A stretch of 64,000 nucleotides of DNA from positions 40,492-104,491 of the forward strand of contig JAFTEV010000028.1 of the NCBI GenBank assembly GCA_017453465.1, in the 5' to 3' direction. This document shows positions 1 to 7,718 of the stretch, piece after piece. The stretch is from Bacteroidaceae bacterium (GTDB lineage Bacteria; Bacteroidota; Bacteroidia; Bacteroidales; Bacteroidaceae). Under the pieces are notes generated by a model. That model was not told where the DNA came from. It ran no database searches and saw only the letters and a list, made by a program, of their open reading frames with translations. Within the stretch, counting starts at the first letter, position 1. Each line of letters begins with the position of its first letter. A program made the position numbers and the translations under genes.

Positions 1-1764
1 GCGGGCACGGGTCATAGCCACGTTCATGCGGCGCAGGTCGCCAAGGAAACCTATTTGCCCTTGCTCGTTGCTGCGCACAAGGGAAATGATGATGATGTCG
101 CGCTCCTGCCCCTGAAAACCATCCACTGTGTTGACGGTGATGGCCTTGCGGAGTTGCTTCAGGCTGGGGTCGGCCTTGATGAGGGAGCGGATGTACTGGG
201 TCTGGACGCGGTAGGGGCTGATGATGCCGATGTCGAGCCGCTCGTCGAGGAAGCGGTGAAGGCCGATTTTCTCAATGTATGCCTTCAGCGTAGTGATGAG
301 CAGCTGGGCTTCTTCCTTATTGATGCGTCCGTGGTTTTCGCCGATAAATTCTTCCTGGAAGTCGTTGTCAACCCAAGTGATGGGCGTGTCGTAGTCCAGG
401 ACACCACGGTGCTGCACGCTGGGGTCGCTCTTGAGCCGTCCGCCGTAGAACCAGTCGCTGGAGAACTGCATGATGGCGTCGTTCATGCGGTACTGCACTT
501 GCAGCAGACTGACGGCCTTGGGCTGATTCTCCACAATGCGCTCCATCAGTGTCTTGCCCAGTCCGCCGCGCAGGGCTTCGTAGCACTTGATGGTGGGGGG
601 CAACTGCTGGTGGTCGCCCGCCAGAACAACGCGGCTGGCCCGGCGTATGGCAATCCAGCAGGCAGGCTCCAGTGCCTGGGCTGCTTCGTCAATGAACAGG
701 GTGGAGTAGTGTTGTCCCACCAGTATCTTGTTGGCACTGCCCACGAGGGTACAACTGATGACGCGAGCCTCGTTGAAGAGGTCTTCGCGGATGCGCATTT
801 CTATCTCGGTGGCACGTTCCCGCAGTCGGGCAATCTTCTGGTGGGTGCTGTCGCCGCCTTTGTGACTTTCGCGCAACTGGCGGATGGTGTTGCGAATGGC
901 CCACAACTGGGTATATTCGGGGTGCGACTCAAAGCGGCGCTCGTAGGTGAAGGACAGCATCTTGTCGTTCACACGAGTGGGGTTGCCAATGCGCAAGACG
1001 GGCACACCGTGGTCAACGAGCCGCTCGCTGATCCAATCCACAGCCATGTTGCTCTGTGCGCACACCAGCACCTGGGTTTCACGGCGCAGGGTTTCGTAGA
1101 TGGCTTCTACCAGCGTGGTGGTTTTGCCTGTGCCCGGAGGCCCATGCACAATCTGCACGTCCTTGGCTCGCAGCACTTCGTTGACGGCATCCTGCTGTGT
1201 GGCGTTGAGCCACGGAAAAGCCATCGGTGCTAATGCACGCTTTGCCGCCGGCTGCTGTCCGCTGAAGATGTCGCGCAGGTCTGCCAGACGGTTTTTCTGG
1301 GCTTTCATCACGGTGTCGAGGGCGTGGAACATGGTGCGGAAGCTGGTCTCGTCGAAGTAGAGCTGCACACCCAGGTCGGGGGCATTCTGCAGGTCGATGA
1401 CTGCCTGTGTGCTGGGCAGCGTGCAGACCATGCGGTCGCCATCGACAAAGCTGATGGTCGAAGTGAAAGGATAGTAGGAAGCCTCCCTTTGTGCCGTTCT
1501 GAAAAACTGCACAGGCCGTCCGTACTCAAACAGCGTGTCGATGTCGCTGTCTTCCTCATAGTCCTTGGTGATTTCCACCACCAGCTGGTTCAGCGAGTTG
1601 TAGTAGCTGCGCCCCACAGTGACGGGATACCAGCAGATGCCACGCCGCAGTTTGCGCTGAATGCCCATCCGTTCCGACTGGATGCGAAATTCTTCCTTCT
1701 CCGCTTCGTATTCCATCGTGAGCAGCTGGTGGAGCTTCTGTATGTAGAGTGTGGATGACTGCAA
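1..1764 (-). CDS. SF1 DNA/RNA helicase, AAA_12 type (3' end outside window)
   Basis: Superfamily 1 helicase of the IGHMBP2/Upf1-like bacterial group, expected to unwind nucleic acid with ATP. The minus strand reads open through the whole stretch. A Walker A motif [10 protein letters not shown] lies near residue 208, a Walker [12 protein letters not shown] near 358, then GDHQQLPPT (motif III), QYRMN (motif IV region), [10 protein letters not shown] (motif V) and MNVAMTRA (motif VI), where the window ends. The N-terminal 200 residues resemble the beta-barrel domain of this family. No good ATG lies at the expected N-terminus. A TTG at 1764 keeps the conserved YIQKLHQLL segment, while the first ATG is at 1716, so the start is uncertain. 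It follows the TPR gene by 34 bases on the same strand. The C-terminus is cut by the window edge. Confidence 0.9.
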   Translation of the reverse strand, partial: MQSSTLYIQKLHQLLTMEYEAEKEEFRIQSERMGIQRKLRRGICWYPVTVGRSYYNSLNQLVVEITKDYEEDSDIDTLFEYGRPVQFFRTAQREASYYPFTSTISFVDGDRMVCTLPSTQAVIDLQNAPDLGVQLYFDETSFRTMFHALDTVMKAQKNRLADLRDIFSGQQPAAKRALAPMAFPWLNATQQDAVNEVLRAKDVQIVHGPPGTGKTTTLVEAIYETLRRETQVLVCAQSNMAVDWISERLVDHGVPVLRIGNPTRVNDKMLSFTYERRFESHPEYTQLWAIRNTIRQLRESHKGGDSTHQKIARLRERATEIEMRIREDLFNEARVISCTLVGSANKILVGQHYSTLFIDEAAQALEPACWIAIRRASRVVLAGDHQQLPPTIKCYEALRGGLGKTLMERIVENQPKAVSLLQVQYRMNDAIMQFSSDWFYGGRLKSDPSVQHRGVLDYDTPITWVDNDFQEEFIGENHGRINKEEAQLLITTLKAYIEKIGLHRFLDERLDIGIISPYRVQTQYIRSLIKADPSLKQLRKAITVNTVDGFQGQERDIIIISLVRSNEQGQIGFLGDLRRMNVAMTRAR

Positions 1765-1798
1765 AATTGAACAGTTTTACGATTTATGATTTGATAAA

Positions 1799-3904
1799 TT
1801 ACACATTGAACAGCACGGCATCGAAGTAAAGCTCTGCCACTTGCGGGGTGAGGATGGCGGCCTTGTAGTATGGCTGAGCCTCCTCATTGAAGTTCTGGGC
1901 AAAGGTGGTGGGGCTGTTTAGTTCGGAGTATGCCTTCTTCAGCTGTGCGTAAGCCTTGGTGGGGTTGCCGCCAATGATGTAGGCCATGCCTCGTGCCAGT
2001 GGGGTGTCGAGGAAACTGAGGCTTTTCTCGTACTCCTTATTTAATATAAGACAGGTGCCCAGCAGTCGGCGCACCTTCTGGGAGTCTGGCTCCAGGTAGT
2101 TGGCTTTGTGCAGAATGTCGATGGCATCGGCTGTCTGCCCCGTCTCCTTCAGACACTCGGCCCAGCGCAACAAGTAGCCTACGTTCTCTGGCTCCATCTG
2201 GCAAATCTGTTCGTAGCAGTCCTGGGCCGTGGCATAGTCGCCCTGCATGATGCACACACGCCCCAGGTGGGAGAGTGTCCACTTGGAGTCGGCCTTGATG
2301 CTGTCCGCCCGCTCGTAGTATTTCTGTGCCTCTGCCCACTGTTCGGTCTTTTGGTAGCAGAAACCAATCTTCTGGAAGAGTTCAGCTGTGTGCTCCTCGG
2401 TCTGCATGTAGAGCAGAAACTCGCTGAGAGCCTGTTCGTAGTAGCCTTTGCGCATGAGGAACTCGGCATGCTCCAGCAGCAGGGGCTTGTTCTCGGTGAG
2501 GCTGGGCAGGGCCGGAATGCTTTCGGGGCTGAAGATGTTCTTCTTGCCGTCGGCAAACGGATTGTAGAACTCCGAGCGGAAACCATAAATATAGAAGAAG
2601 CGGTAGAGGTCGAAGATGAAGTGGCGGCTGTATTCCTTCAGCTTCTTCTTGCGGTTGATGGACTTGCTGAGAGCCTCGTTCAGTTCGTCCTGGTCCAGGT
2701 CGGACATCTGGGCTTCCACCTGTGCGGCGATGGACTCAAAGCCCTGCTGCTCCAGTGTGGAAGTGAGCAGACAGAGCGAATACTTGTCGCTGTTGCAGAA
2801 GGGCGAACCTGCCAGCAGTGCGCGCATGAAGTCGCCGCTCTTGCTGCCAAAGTTCTGCTGCATGTTTTGCAGGGCAATGTCATCGTCGGTGAAGGGGTAG
2901 AACCAGTGGGCCATTTCGCCGAAGAACCTGTAGCCCTTCATCATGGCAAAGGTGGCCATGTAGATGTCCTCGCCCTCCAGCTGCATCTCCACCATCTCGC
3001 GCACCTTCTCCTCGGCCTTGCTGTCGTCGCTGTCGGTGGTCGGAAGCCATTCGGGATTCTCGCCGTTTTCAGACAGCTTGTTGCCCAGTTCCACCAGCCC
3101 CATGCGCTGCTTCATCATGCGGCTGCCCTTCACGATGTTGGGCATGATGTCCTCACGCATCTTGCTCGTAATCTTGTCGGTCATGGTGCTTATCTGCAAC
3201 TGCATCAGGATGGTGTAGATGTACTGCGTGAAGGCTTCGTCATCGCTCAGGATGTTCAGTCGGCTGGTGATTTCTGGGTAGTAGTTCAGCAGTTCGTGGT
3301 CTTTGCGCAGCGAGAGCACAATGCCCACCAGTGCGCGCTGCGACACCTCGTTATCTTCGTTGAGGTAGGCATCGAGCAGTAGCGTGAGTTTCCTTTCGTC
3401 GAAAAACTCCATCAGAGCCAATACCACCGCACTGATGAGCACGGCCTTGGCCTTGGGCGGCACTTGGCCGGAGTCCAGCATCTGCATGGCCACCTCGTAG
3501 TCGCCGTTTTGCCACTGGTCGCTCGTCCAGATGCGGCGGAAGAGCTTCACCATGCAGTCCTCCAGTTCAGCGGGTTCGCAAGGCACCTCCAGCCGCATGA
3601 GCAGATTGCCCAATTCGCTGTCGGAGCGCAGGGTAAGCAGGGCTATGCTGTATCGGCTGTTGGGTTTTTCCTTCAGGTACTTGATGCGCCGGATGCGCTG
3701 TCCTGTTGCCTGTGCCTGTGTCCAGAGCTGCTGCCCCAGTTGCTTGGCATTGGGGTCTTCCACGCCCTTGACCAGAAAACTCAACATATAATAATAGGTG
3801 GAACGCATCTGTTCGATGCTTTCGTTCAGCTCCCAGTTGTCGAGTGTCTGTGCCTGAGTTTGCAGATTGTTGATGAATGTGGAAAGGCTGGGGTTATTGG
3901 GCAT
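1799..3904 (-). CDS. Tetratricopeptide-repeat protein, function unknown
   Basis: A 701-residue protein with no signal peptide and no membrane segment, so probably cytoplasmic. The first 430 residues are helical and unrecognised. The C-terminal third (about 480-640) has clear TPR units, such as YYEQALSEFLLYMQ, QWAEAQKYYERADSI, DYATAQDCYEQICQ and TADAIDILHKANYLEP, which usually form a peptide-binding superhelix. Its start overlaps the end of the upstream substrate-binding lipoprotein gene by 11 bases, so translation is probably coupled. The helicase gene follows 34 bases downstream. The role is unknown; a scaffold is an inference from the TPRs only. Confidence 0.85.
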   Translation of the reverse strand: MPNNPSLSTFINNLQTQAQTLDNWELNESIEQMRSTYYYMLSFLVKGVEDPNAKQLGQQLWTQAQATGQRIRRIKYLKEKPNSRYSIALLTLRSDSELGNLLMRLEVPCEPAELEDCMVKLFRRIWTSDQWQNGDYEVAMQMLDSGQVPPKAKAVLISAVVLALMEFFDERKLTLLLDAYLNEDNEVSQRALVGIVLSLRKDHELLNYYPEITSRLNILSDDEAFTQYIYTILMQLQISTMTDKITSKMREDIMPNIVKGSRMMKQRMGLVELGNKLSENGENPEWLPTTDSDDSKAEEKVREMVEMQLEGEDIYMATFAMMKGYRFFGEMAHWFYPFTDDDIALQNMQQNFGSKSGDFMRALLAGSPFCNSDKYSLCLLTSTLEQQGFESIAAQVEAQMSDLDQDELNEALSKSINRKKKLKEYSRHFIFDLYRFFYIYGFRSEFYNPFADGKKNIFSPESIPALPSLTENKPLLLEHAEFLMRKGYYEQALSEFLLYMQTEEHTAELFQKIGFCYQKTEQWAEAQKYYERADSIKADSKWTLSHLGRVCIMQGDYATAQDCYEQICQMEPENVGYLLRWAECLKETGQTADAIDILHKANYLEPDSQKVRRLLGTCLILNKEYEKSLSFLDTPLARGMAYIIGGNPTKAYAQLKKAYSELNSPTTFAQNFNEEAQPYYKAAILTPQVAELYFDAVLFNV

Positions 3905-4892
3905 ACAAATCCTCCTTCTTGATGTCTTTTTTCAGTAATGTTCTTCCTTGGCACCAGCGTTTGGCCTGCGCAAAAGCCGAGTCGGTCGGCATCGATGCGT
4001 GCAGGAAGGTGGGGTACTTCACCAGTGTGTCGGGAATCTCGATGCTGCGGCTCTGCGGGAAATACCTCATCAGCTGTAGCTGGAGAGCATCCTCCGCTCC
4101 CGTCAGCGTGCTGTCGTTCTGTGCTTCCGCATATTGAGCCACCAGCTGGTTCAGTTGCTCTACAGCTATGTCGTAAGCCTGTTTCAGCTTAGGAATGTCT
4201 TCTTTATGTCGGGCCAGCACGCTGTCCTTCATAATGACAGCACTCAGGTTCAGGCCCAGTTCGGGTGTGCCAATGACGCGCCGCGCCCCCCGTGCTTCAC
4301 ACTCCGAGGCGTATGGCTCTGGCAGCAGTGCGCCGTCATACTGGTTCTGGTCCACCATGTAGCAGCGCAGCTTGATGTTATTGATTTGCGGTTTGTTGAG
4401 GTCGGTTGACTGAAACTTCGCACGGCTCAGGATGTAGTCCGCCGTGAGGTCCACCGCCGAATTGCGTGTGATGCCAATGATTTTCTCTTTCAGACTACTG
4501 ATTTGCCTGATGCGTGCACTGAAGGCCGTCATCAGGTAGAGGTCCAGCTGCGTAGCCATGACCACACGCACGCTGTCGCCCCGTCCCCGCCACACGCACG
4601 CCTTCACCATGTCGCTCCAGATGGCATCGGCAGTTGTGCCCATGAAGGCAGTGTCGGCATCCATCGCGGCGCGGTAGGTCTTCAGCTTCACCTTCACGCC
4701 CAGCGAGTCGAACAGCCCTTCCTCCTCGGCATAGTAGAAAGGCAGACAGTCCGCCGTGGACAATACAGCCAAGCGAATCGTCAGCGAGTCGTAGTCCGGC
4801 CCCTTCTGCGTCTGCTTCGCTTGCTCGCCACCACAAGCGCAGAGCAAAGCCACAGCCACGACGAGGCCCATGAGTGGTTTGAGTGGAAACAT
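3894..4892 (-). CDS. ABC-type substrate-binding lipoprotein, SsuA/THI5-like
   Basis: A periplasmic solute-binding lipoprotein of 332 residues. The N-terminus has a lipoprotein signal ending in LLCACGGE, with the lipidated Cys near residue 20. The mature part has the NMT1/SsuA fold signature: LAVLSTADCLPFYYAEEEGLF, then a domain with DAIWSDMV and a closing ALLPEPYASECEARG segment. Family members bind small nutrients such as aliphatic sulfonates, taurine or pyrimidine precursors; the ligand cannot be read here. No permease or ATPase gene is adjacent, only the TPR gene downstream (11-base overlap) and pgk upstream, so it may serve a distant transporter or have another role. A heptamer-repeat hairpin separates it from pgk. 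Confidence 0.8.
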   Translation of the reverse strand: MFPLKPLMGLVVAVALLCACGGEQAKQTQKGPDYDSLTIRLAVLSTADCLPFYYAEEEGLFDSLGVKVKLKTYRAAMDADTAFMGTTADAIWSDMVKACVWRGRGDSVRVVMATQLDLYLMTAFSARIRQISSLKEKIIGITRNSAVDLTADYILSRAKFQSTDLNKPQINNIKLRCYMVDQNQYDGALLPEPYASECEARGARRVIGTPELGLNLSAVIMKDSVLARHKEDIPKLKQAYDIAVEQLNQLVAQYAEAQNDSTLTGAEDALQLQLMRYFPQSRSIEIPDTLVKYPTFLHASMPTDSAFAQAKRWCQGRTLLKKDIKKEDLYAQ

Positions 4893-4899
4893 AGATGAT

Positions 4900-5001
4900 A
4901 AGTTAAAAGTTAAAAGTTAAAAGTTAAAAGTTAAAATGCCATGCGGAGTGTCAGTGTACTGCGCCAGCCCATTTTAACTTTTAACTTTTAACTTTTAACT
5001 T
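4900..5001. repeat. Heptamer tandem-repeat hairpin between pgk and the lipoprotein gene
   Basis: Five copies of AGTTAAA (4901-4935) face four copies of its complement TTTAACT (4973-5000), so transcripts can fold into a long A/U stem. The loop contains ATGCGGAGTG. The same heptamer followed by a nearly identical loop start (GTGCGGAGTG) reappears at the right edge of the window (63936 onward), so this is a dispersed element. It may end pgk transcription. Confidence 0.85.
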
Positions 5002-5014
5002 AAAAAAGTCCCGT

Positions 5015-6283
5015 TTATTCGCCCTTCACAGCGGCAACGCCTGGGAGCACCTTACCCTCGATGGCTTCGAGCAGTGCGCCGCCACCGGTAGAGATGTAAG
5101 ACACCTTGTCTTCCAAGCCGAACTTGTGTACACAAGCCACTGAGTCGCCACCACCGATGAGTGAGAATGCGCCTTCAGCAGTAGCCTTGGCCACAGCCTC
5201 GCCCACGGCACGTGAGCCGGCAGTGAAGTCGTCGCACTCGAAGCAGCCGGCAGGACCGTTCCAGAGGATAGTCTTTGCACCCTCGATGGCCTTGGCAAAC
5301 TTCTCGCGGCTGACAGGACCAGCGTCCAGTCCGTCCCAGCCAGCTTCGATGGCGTTGGATGGGAACACCTTGATCCGTGCGCCTGGCTTTACAGAGAAGG
5401 TGGAGAAGTCGTAGCCTGTGCAGCAGACAGAGTCTTCGCCCAGCACGAGTTCCACACCATTCTTCTTGGCCATTTCCTCTACGCCGAGAGCCACGTCCAG
5501 CTTGTCCAGCTCAACGATTGACTCGCCGATTTCGCCGCCGTGAGCCTTGGCAAACGTGTAGGTCATGCCACCGCAGAGGATGAGCTTGTCCACCTTGCCC
5601 AGCAAGTTCTCGATGATACCAATCTTGGTCGATACCTTCGAGCCGCCCATGATAGCCACGAATGGACGCTTGATGTTGCTCAGCACGTTGTCAACGGCCT
5701 GCACTTCCTTCTCCATCAAGAGACCCAGCATACGGTTGTCCTTGTCGAAGTAGTCAGCGATGACAGCCGTAGAGCCATGCTTGCGGTGAGCCGTGCCGAA
5801 AGCATCCATTACCCAGCAGTCTGCATAGCTGGCCAGCTTCTTGGCAAACTCCTTCTGGCTCTGCTTCATGGCCTTCTTAGCCTCGTCATACTCCGGTGTG
5901 CCTTTCTCCACACCCACTGGCTTGCCTTCCTCTTCGGGATAGTAGCGCAGGTTCTCCAGCAGCAACACTTCGCCTGGCTTCAGCGCAGCAGCCTGAGCAT
6001 CGGCCTTCTGGCAGTCGTCGGCAAACTGTACGGGCACACCCAGAGCCTCGCTCACGGCGGGCACAATCTGCTTCAGGCTCAGTTCGGGCTTTACCTTGCC
6101 CTTTGGCTTGCCCATGTGGGACATGATGATGAGGGCACCGCCCTTCTCCAGAATGAGCTTCAGTGTGGGCACAGCACCACGGATGCGGGTGTCGTCAGTA
6201 ATCTTGCCGTCCTGAAGAGGCACATTGAAATCTACACGAACAATTGCCTTCTTACCGGCAAAGTCATACTCTTGAATTGTCAT
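5015..6283 (-). CDS. pgk: Phosphoglycerate kinase
   Basis: Glycolytic enzyme that transfers phosphate from 1,3-bisphosphoglycerate to ADP in the cytoplasm. The 422 residues match the normal length. Visible signatures are [19 protein letters not shown] near residue 16, the substrate-binding [33 protein letters not shown], the nucleotide-site [10 protein letters not shown] and the C-terminal GGGDS and STGGGALLE loops. The ATG start at 6283 gives the usual N-terminus. A promoter-like TATTTTTG on the minus strand lies 53-60 bases upstream. The downstream neighbour on the same strand is the lipoprotein gene, beyond a repeat hairpin, so pgk is probably transcribed largely on its own. Confidence 0.98.
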   Translation of the reverse strand: MTIQEYDFAGKKAIVRVDFNVPLQDGKITDDTRIRGAVPTLKLILEKGGALIIMSHMGKPKGKVKPELSLKQIVPAVSEALGVPVQFADDCQKADAQAAALKPGEVLLLENLRYYPEEEGKPVGVEKGTPEYDEAKKAMKQSQKEFAKKLASYADCWVMDAFGTAHRKHGSTAVIADYFDKDNRMLGLLMEKEVQAVDNVLSNIKRPFVAIMGGSKVSTKIGIIENLLGKVDKLILCGGMTYTFAKAHGGEIGESIVELDKLDVALGVEEMAKKNGVELVLGEDSVCCTGYDFSTFSVKPGARIKVFPSNAIEAGWDGLDAGPVSREKFAKAIEGAKTILWNGPAGCFECDDFTAGSRAVGEAVAKATAEGAFSLIGGGDSVACVHKFGLEDKVSYISTGGGALLEAIEGKVLPGVAAVKGE

Positions 6284-6335
6284 AGTTCTACTGAGTTTAA
6301 AGTTATTTGTTTAGAAAGTTTGTTCAAATCAGCTG

Positions 6336-6343
6336 CAAAAATA
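6336..6343 (-). promoter_or_regulatory. Promoter -7 box for pgk
   Basis: The minus strand reads TATTTTTG, matching the Bacteroidetes -7 consensus TAnnTTTG, 53 bases before the pgk start. No clear -33 TTG is seen at the right distance. Confidence 0.5.
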
Positions 6344-6531
6344 CGAAAAAGAAATGAAGAATGAAGAATGAACCCAGAAGAATCTCGCTGTTTTTATCTT
6401 TTTTTGCAAATTGGCTGGTTCTCGTAGCTGTTCAGCGAATAATCTTTAGCGATATTTTTTAGAAACAAATGTGAACCAATGTTTTTTCTGGCACGTAGGT
6501 TATATTTATTGTTTTCAACACGAAAGTTATA

Positions 6532-6755
6532 TTTTTTCAACACGAATGACACGAATTTTCACGAAGTTCTTGCGGCGTGTTTATTTGGCTACGCCGAAGG
6601 TTCACGAAGCACCTCGACGGTGACGAATGTCACGAAGCTTGCCGGATAGTTCGTGCCATTGACTTCGTCGATCTAAAGGTTCGTAGCACCGCCCAAGGTG
6701 CTGTTCGTGCAATATGCATGGTTTGTGAAGTTTCGTGTCATTCGTGTTGAAAAAA
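6532..6755. repeat. 224-bp element with perfect 24-bp terminal inverted repeats
   Basis: The ends are exact inverted copies: TTTTTTCAACACGAATGACA onward at 6532-6555 and its complement at 6732-6755. Inside, CACGAA and TTCGTG recur many times in both directions, along with small hairpins such as TTGGCTACGCCGAA and GCACCGCCCAAGGTGC. There is no reading frame of note. A partial extra copy of TTTTCAACACGAA lies just left of the element (6513-6525). It may be a MITE-like or other palindromic element. It lies in the 1-kb gap between pgk and the toxin-antitoxin relic. Confidence 0.75.
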
Positions 6756-7007
6756 AAACATTGGTAGTACGACCTACGGATGATTATATAAAATTATTCA
6801 CATTCGTTTCCCTCTAAATTTACGCTAATTATTCTCGCCCTTACGCCCTGCTTACACATTATATATATTATAGACAAAAGCCTTGCTCCGTGAAGTCTGC
6901 CTCGCCGGGGGAAACTGTGCCGCCCGCCGCCGACAGGGATGCCCCTTCAGCCCGATTGAGAAACTTTTTTGCCCTTTGCCCTTCCCTTCTTTTTCTGTTA
7001 GGCAAGA
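6756..7007. other. Gene-free stretch between two repeat elements
   Basis: Nothing coding is supported here. The DNA is AT-rich to about 6870, then more GC-rich (6880-6960). A short minus-strand open frame from 7062 to 6868 has no protein-like composition and runs into the 95-base palindromic element, so it is not called. Confidence 0.5.
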
Positions 7008-7102
7008 AAAGTTGACGCAACGGCGTTGTTTTTGAAAACATCGCCGTTGTTTCTGAAAACAACGCTCGTTGTTTTTACAAACAACGCCGTTGCGTCAACT
7101 TT
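7008..7102. repeat. 95-bp palindromic element, copy 1
   Basis: Perfect 24-base terminal inverted repeats (7008-7031 and 7079-7102; left end AAAGTTGACGCAACG) enclose further near-palindromes of the form CGTTGTTT, 3-4 bases, AAAACA(A/T)CG. The GTTG(T/C) motif recurs at 7025, 7046, 7068 and 7089, a step of 21-22 bases. A second copy of identical length lies at 58587-58681. Open frames crossing it encode only low-complexity Lys/Asn/Thr peptides. Confidence 0.9.
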
Positions 7103-7173
7103 CATTGCGGACGTGAGCAGTTTTGCTCCTCAAAAGAGGCAATTTTGTTCTTCTGCGAGGCTTGAAATGGAGC

Positions 7174-7233
7174 GCAGTCCCAGTGCTACCGCAATGCAGT
7201 CTGCCTTCACCAGCAAAGCCTTGCCCATGCAGT
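7174..7233. repeat. Possible decayed fragment of the 22-bp repeat family
   Basis: GTCCCAGTGCTAC (7177-7189) and CGCAATGCAGTCTGCC (7190-7205), followed by CCATGCAGT (7225-7233), use the same hexamers and core (GTCCCA, TGCTAC, AATGCAGT) as the three large 22-base-step arrays, but without a clear period. It lies 20 bases upstream of the promoter of the antitoxin gene. Confidence 0.45.
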
Positions 7234-7253
7234 ATAATTTTCTTGCTGTTTTG

Positions 7254-7285
7254 TTTGGATGTTCCGAAATAAGGTTGTACTTTTG
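7254..7285 (+). promoter_or_regulatory. Promoter of the toxin-antitoxin relic
   Basis: TTTG at 7254-7257, a 20-base spacer, then TACTTTTG at 7278-7285 form a full Bacteroidetes-type promoter. The antitoxin ATG is 34 bases further on. Confidence 0.7.
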
Positions 7286-7318
7286 CATTCAATATTAAGG
7301 AATAAAACGGCAAAGAAC

Positions 7319-7534
7319 ATGGTAACAACCCAATTGACCCCCGCCCAACTGAACGTGCTGAGTCTGATGTCATATATCAACACGGAGCAAGAGCAGCAGG
7401 AACTTCAAGACATCCTGCTCCAGTTCTATCGCAAAAAGACCGACAATCTGCTTTTACAGTTCCAGCAGCAGAACAATATCACTCAACAGACACTGGACGA
7501 ATGGGCCAATCAGCACGAAAGGACACCATACTGA
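7319..7534 (+). CDS. Antitoxin-like small protein of a PIN toxin-antitoxin pair
   Basis: A 71-residue, Gln/Leu-rich, mostly helical protein ending in WANQHERTPY. It resembles the short partner proteins that precede PIN-domain toxins in Bacteroidales, which bind and silence the toxin and repress their own operon. An in-frame upstream start at 7259 would overlap the promoter, so ATG 7319 is chosen. Its TGA stop overlaps the ATG of the next frame by one base (TGATG), the usual coupling for such pairs. That next frame is only a broken PIN gene, so this antitoxin appears orphaned. Assignment rests on context and resemblance, not on a strict motif. Confidence 0.7.
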   Translation: MVTTQLTPAQLNVLSLMSYINTEQEQQELQDILLQFYRKKTDNLLLQFQQQNNITQQTLDEWANQHERTPY

Positions 7535-7629
7535 TGAAGATAGTCCTCGACACCAACTGCCTCGTCAACGTCATTATGCCAGGTACGATTTCCCGAAGGT
7601 TGATGTTTGCAAACTTTCCGAATTCCTAA
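7534..7629 (+). pseudogene. Truncated PIN-domain toxin remnant
   Basis: The frame begins MKIVLDTNCLVNVIMPG, the canonical N-terminal strand of a PIN ribonuclease with its first catalytic Asp (LDTN). After about 17 codons the sequence no longer resembles PIN proteins and reaches a stop after 31 codons. Normal PIN toxins are about 130-150 residues with three or four acidic residues, all but one missing here. The start is coupled to the antitoxin stop. The rest of the gene has been lost, so no nuclease activity is expected. Confidence 0.75.
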
Positions 7630-7718
7630 ACATCGTAAGAACACTTTAAGCCTCTTGTTATAACCAACCCGCCAACGCAATTACCCTTTGGCGAGACGCT
7701 GTCAATTACTGATTCCCC

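Noticed and set aside
3894-4892. Complete ABC transporter
   Set aside because: Only the binding lipoprotein is present; no permease or ATPase is adjacent.
6868-7373. Small minus-strand frames in the pgk-antitoxin gap
   Set aside because: They cross the palindromic elements and the antitoxin promoter and have no protein-like pattern.
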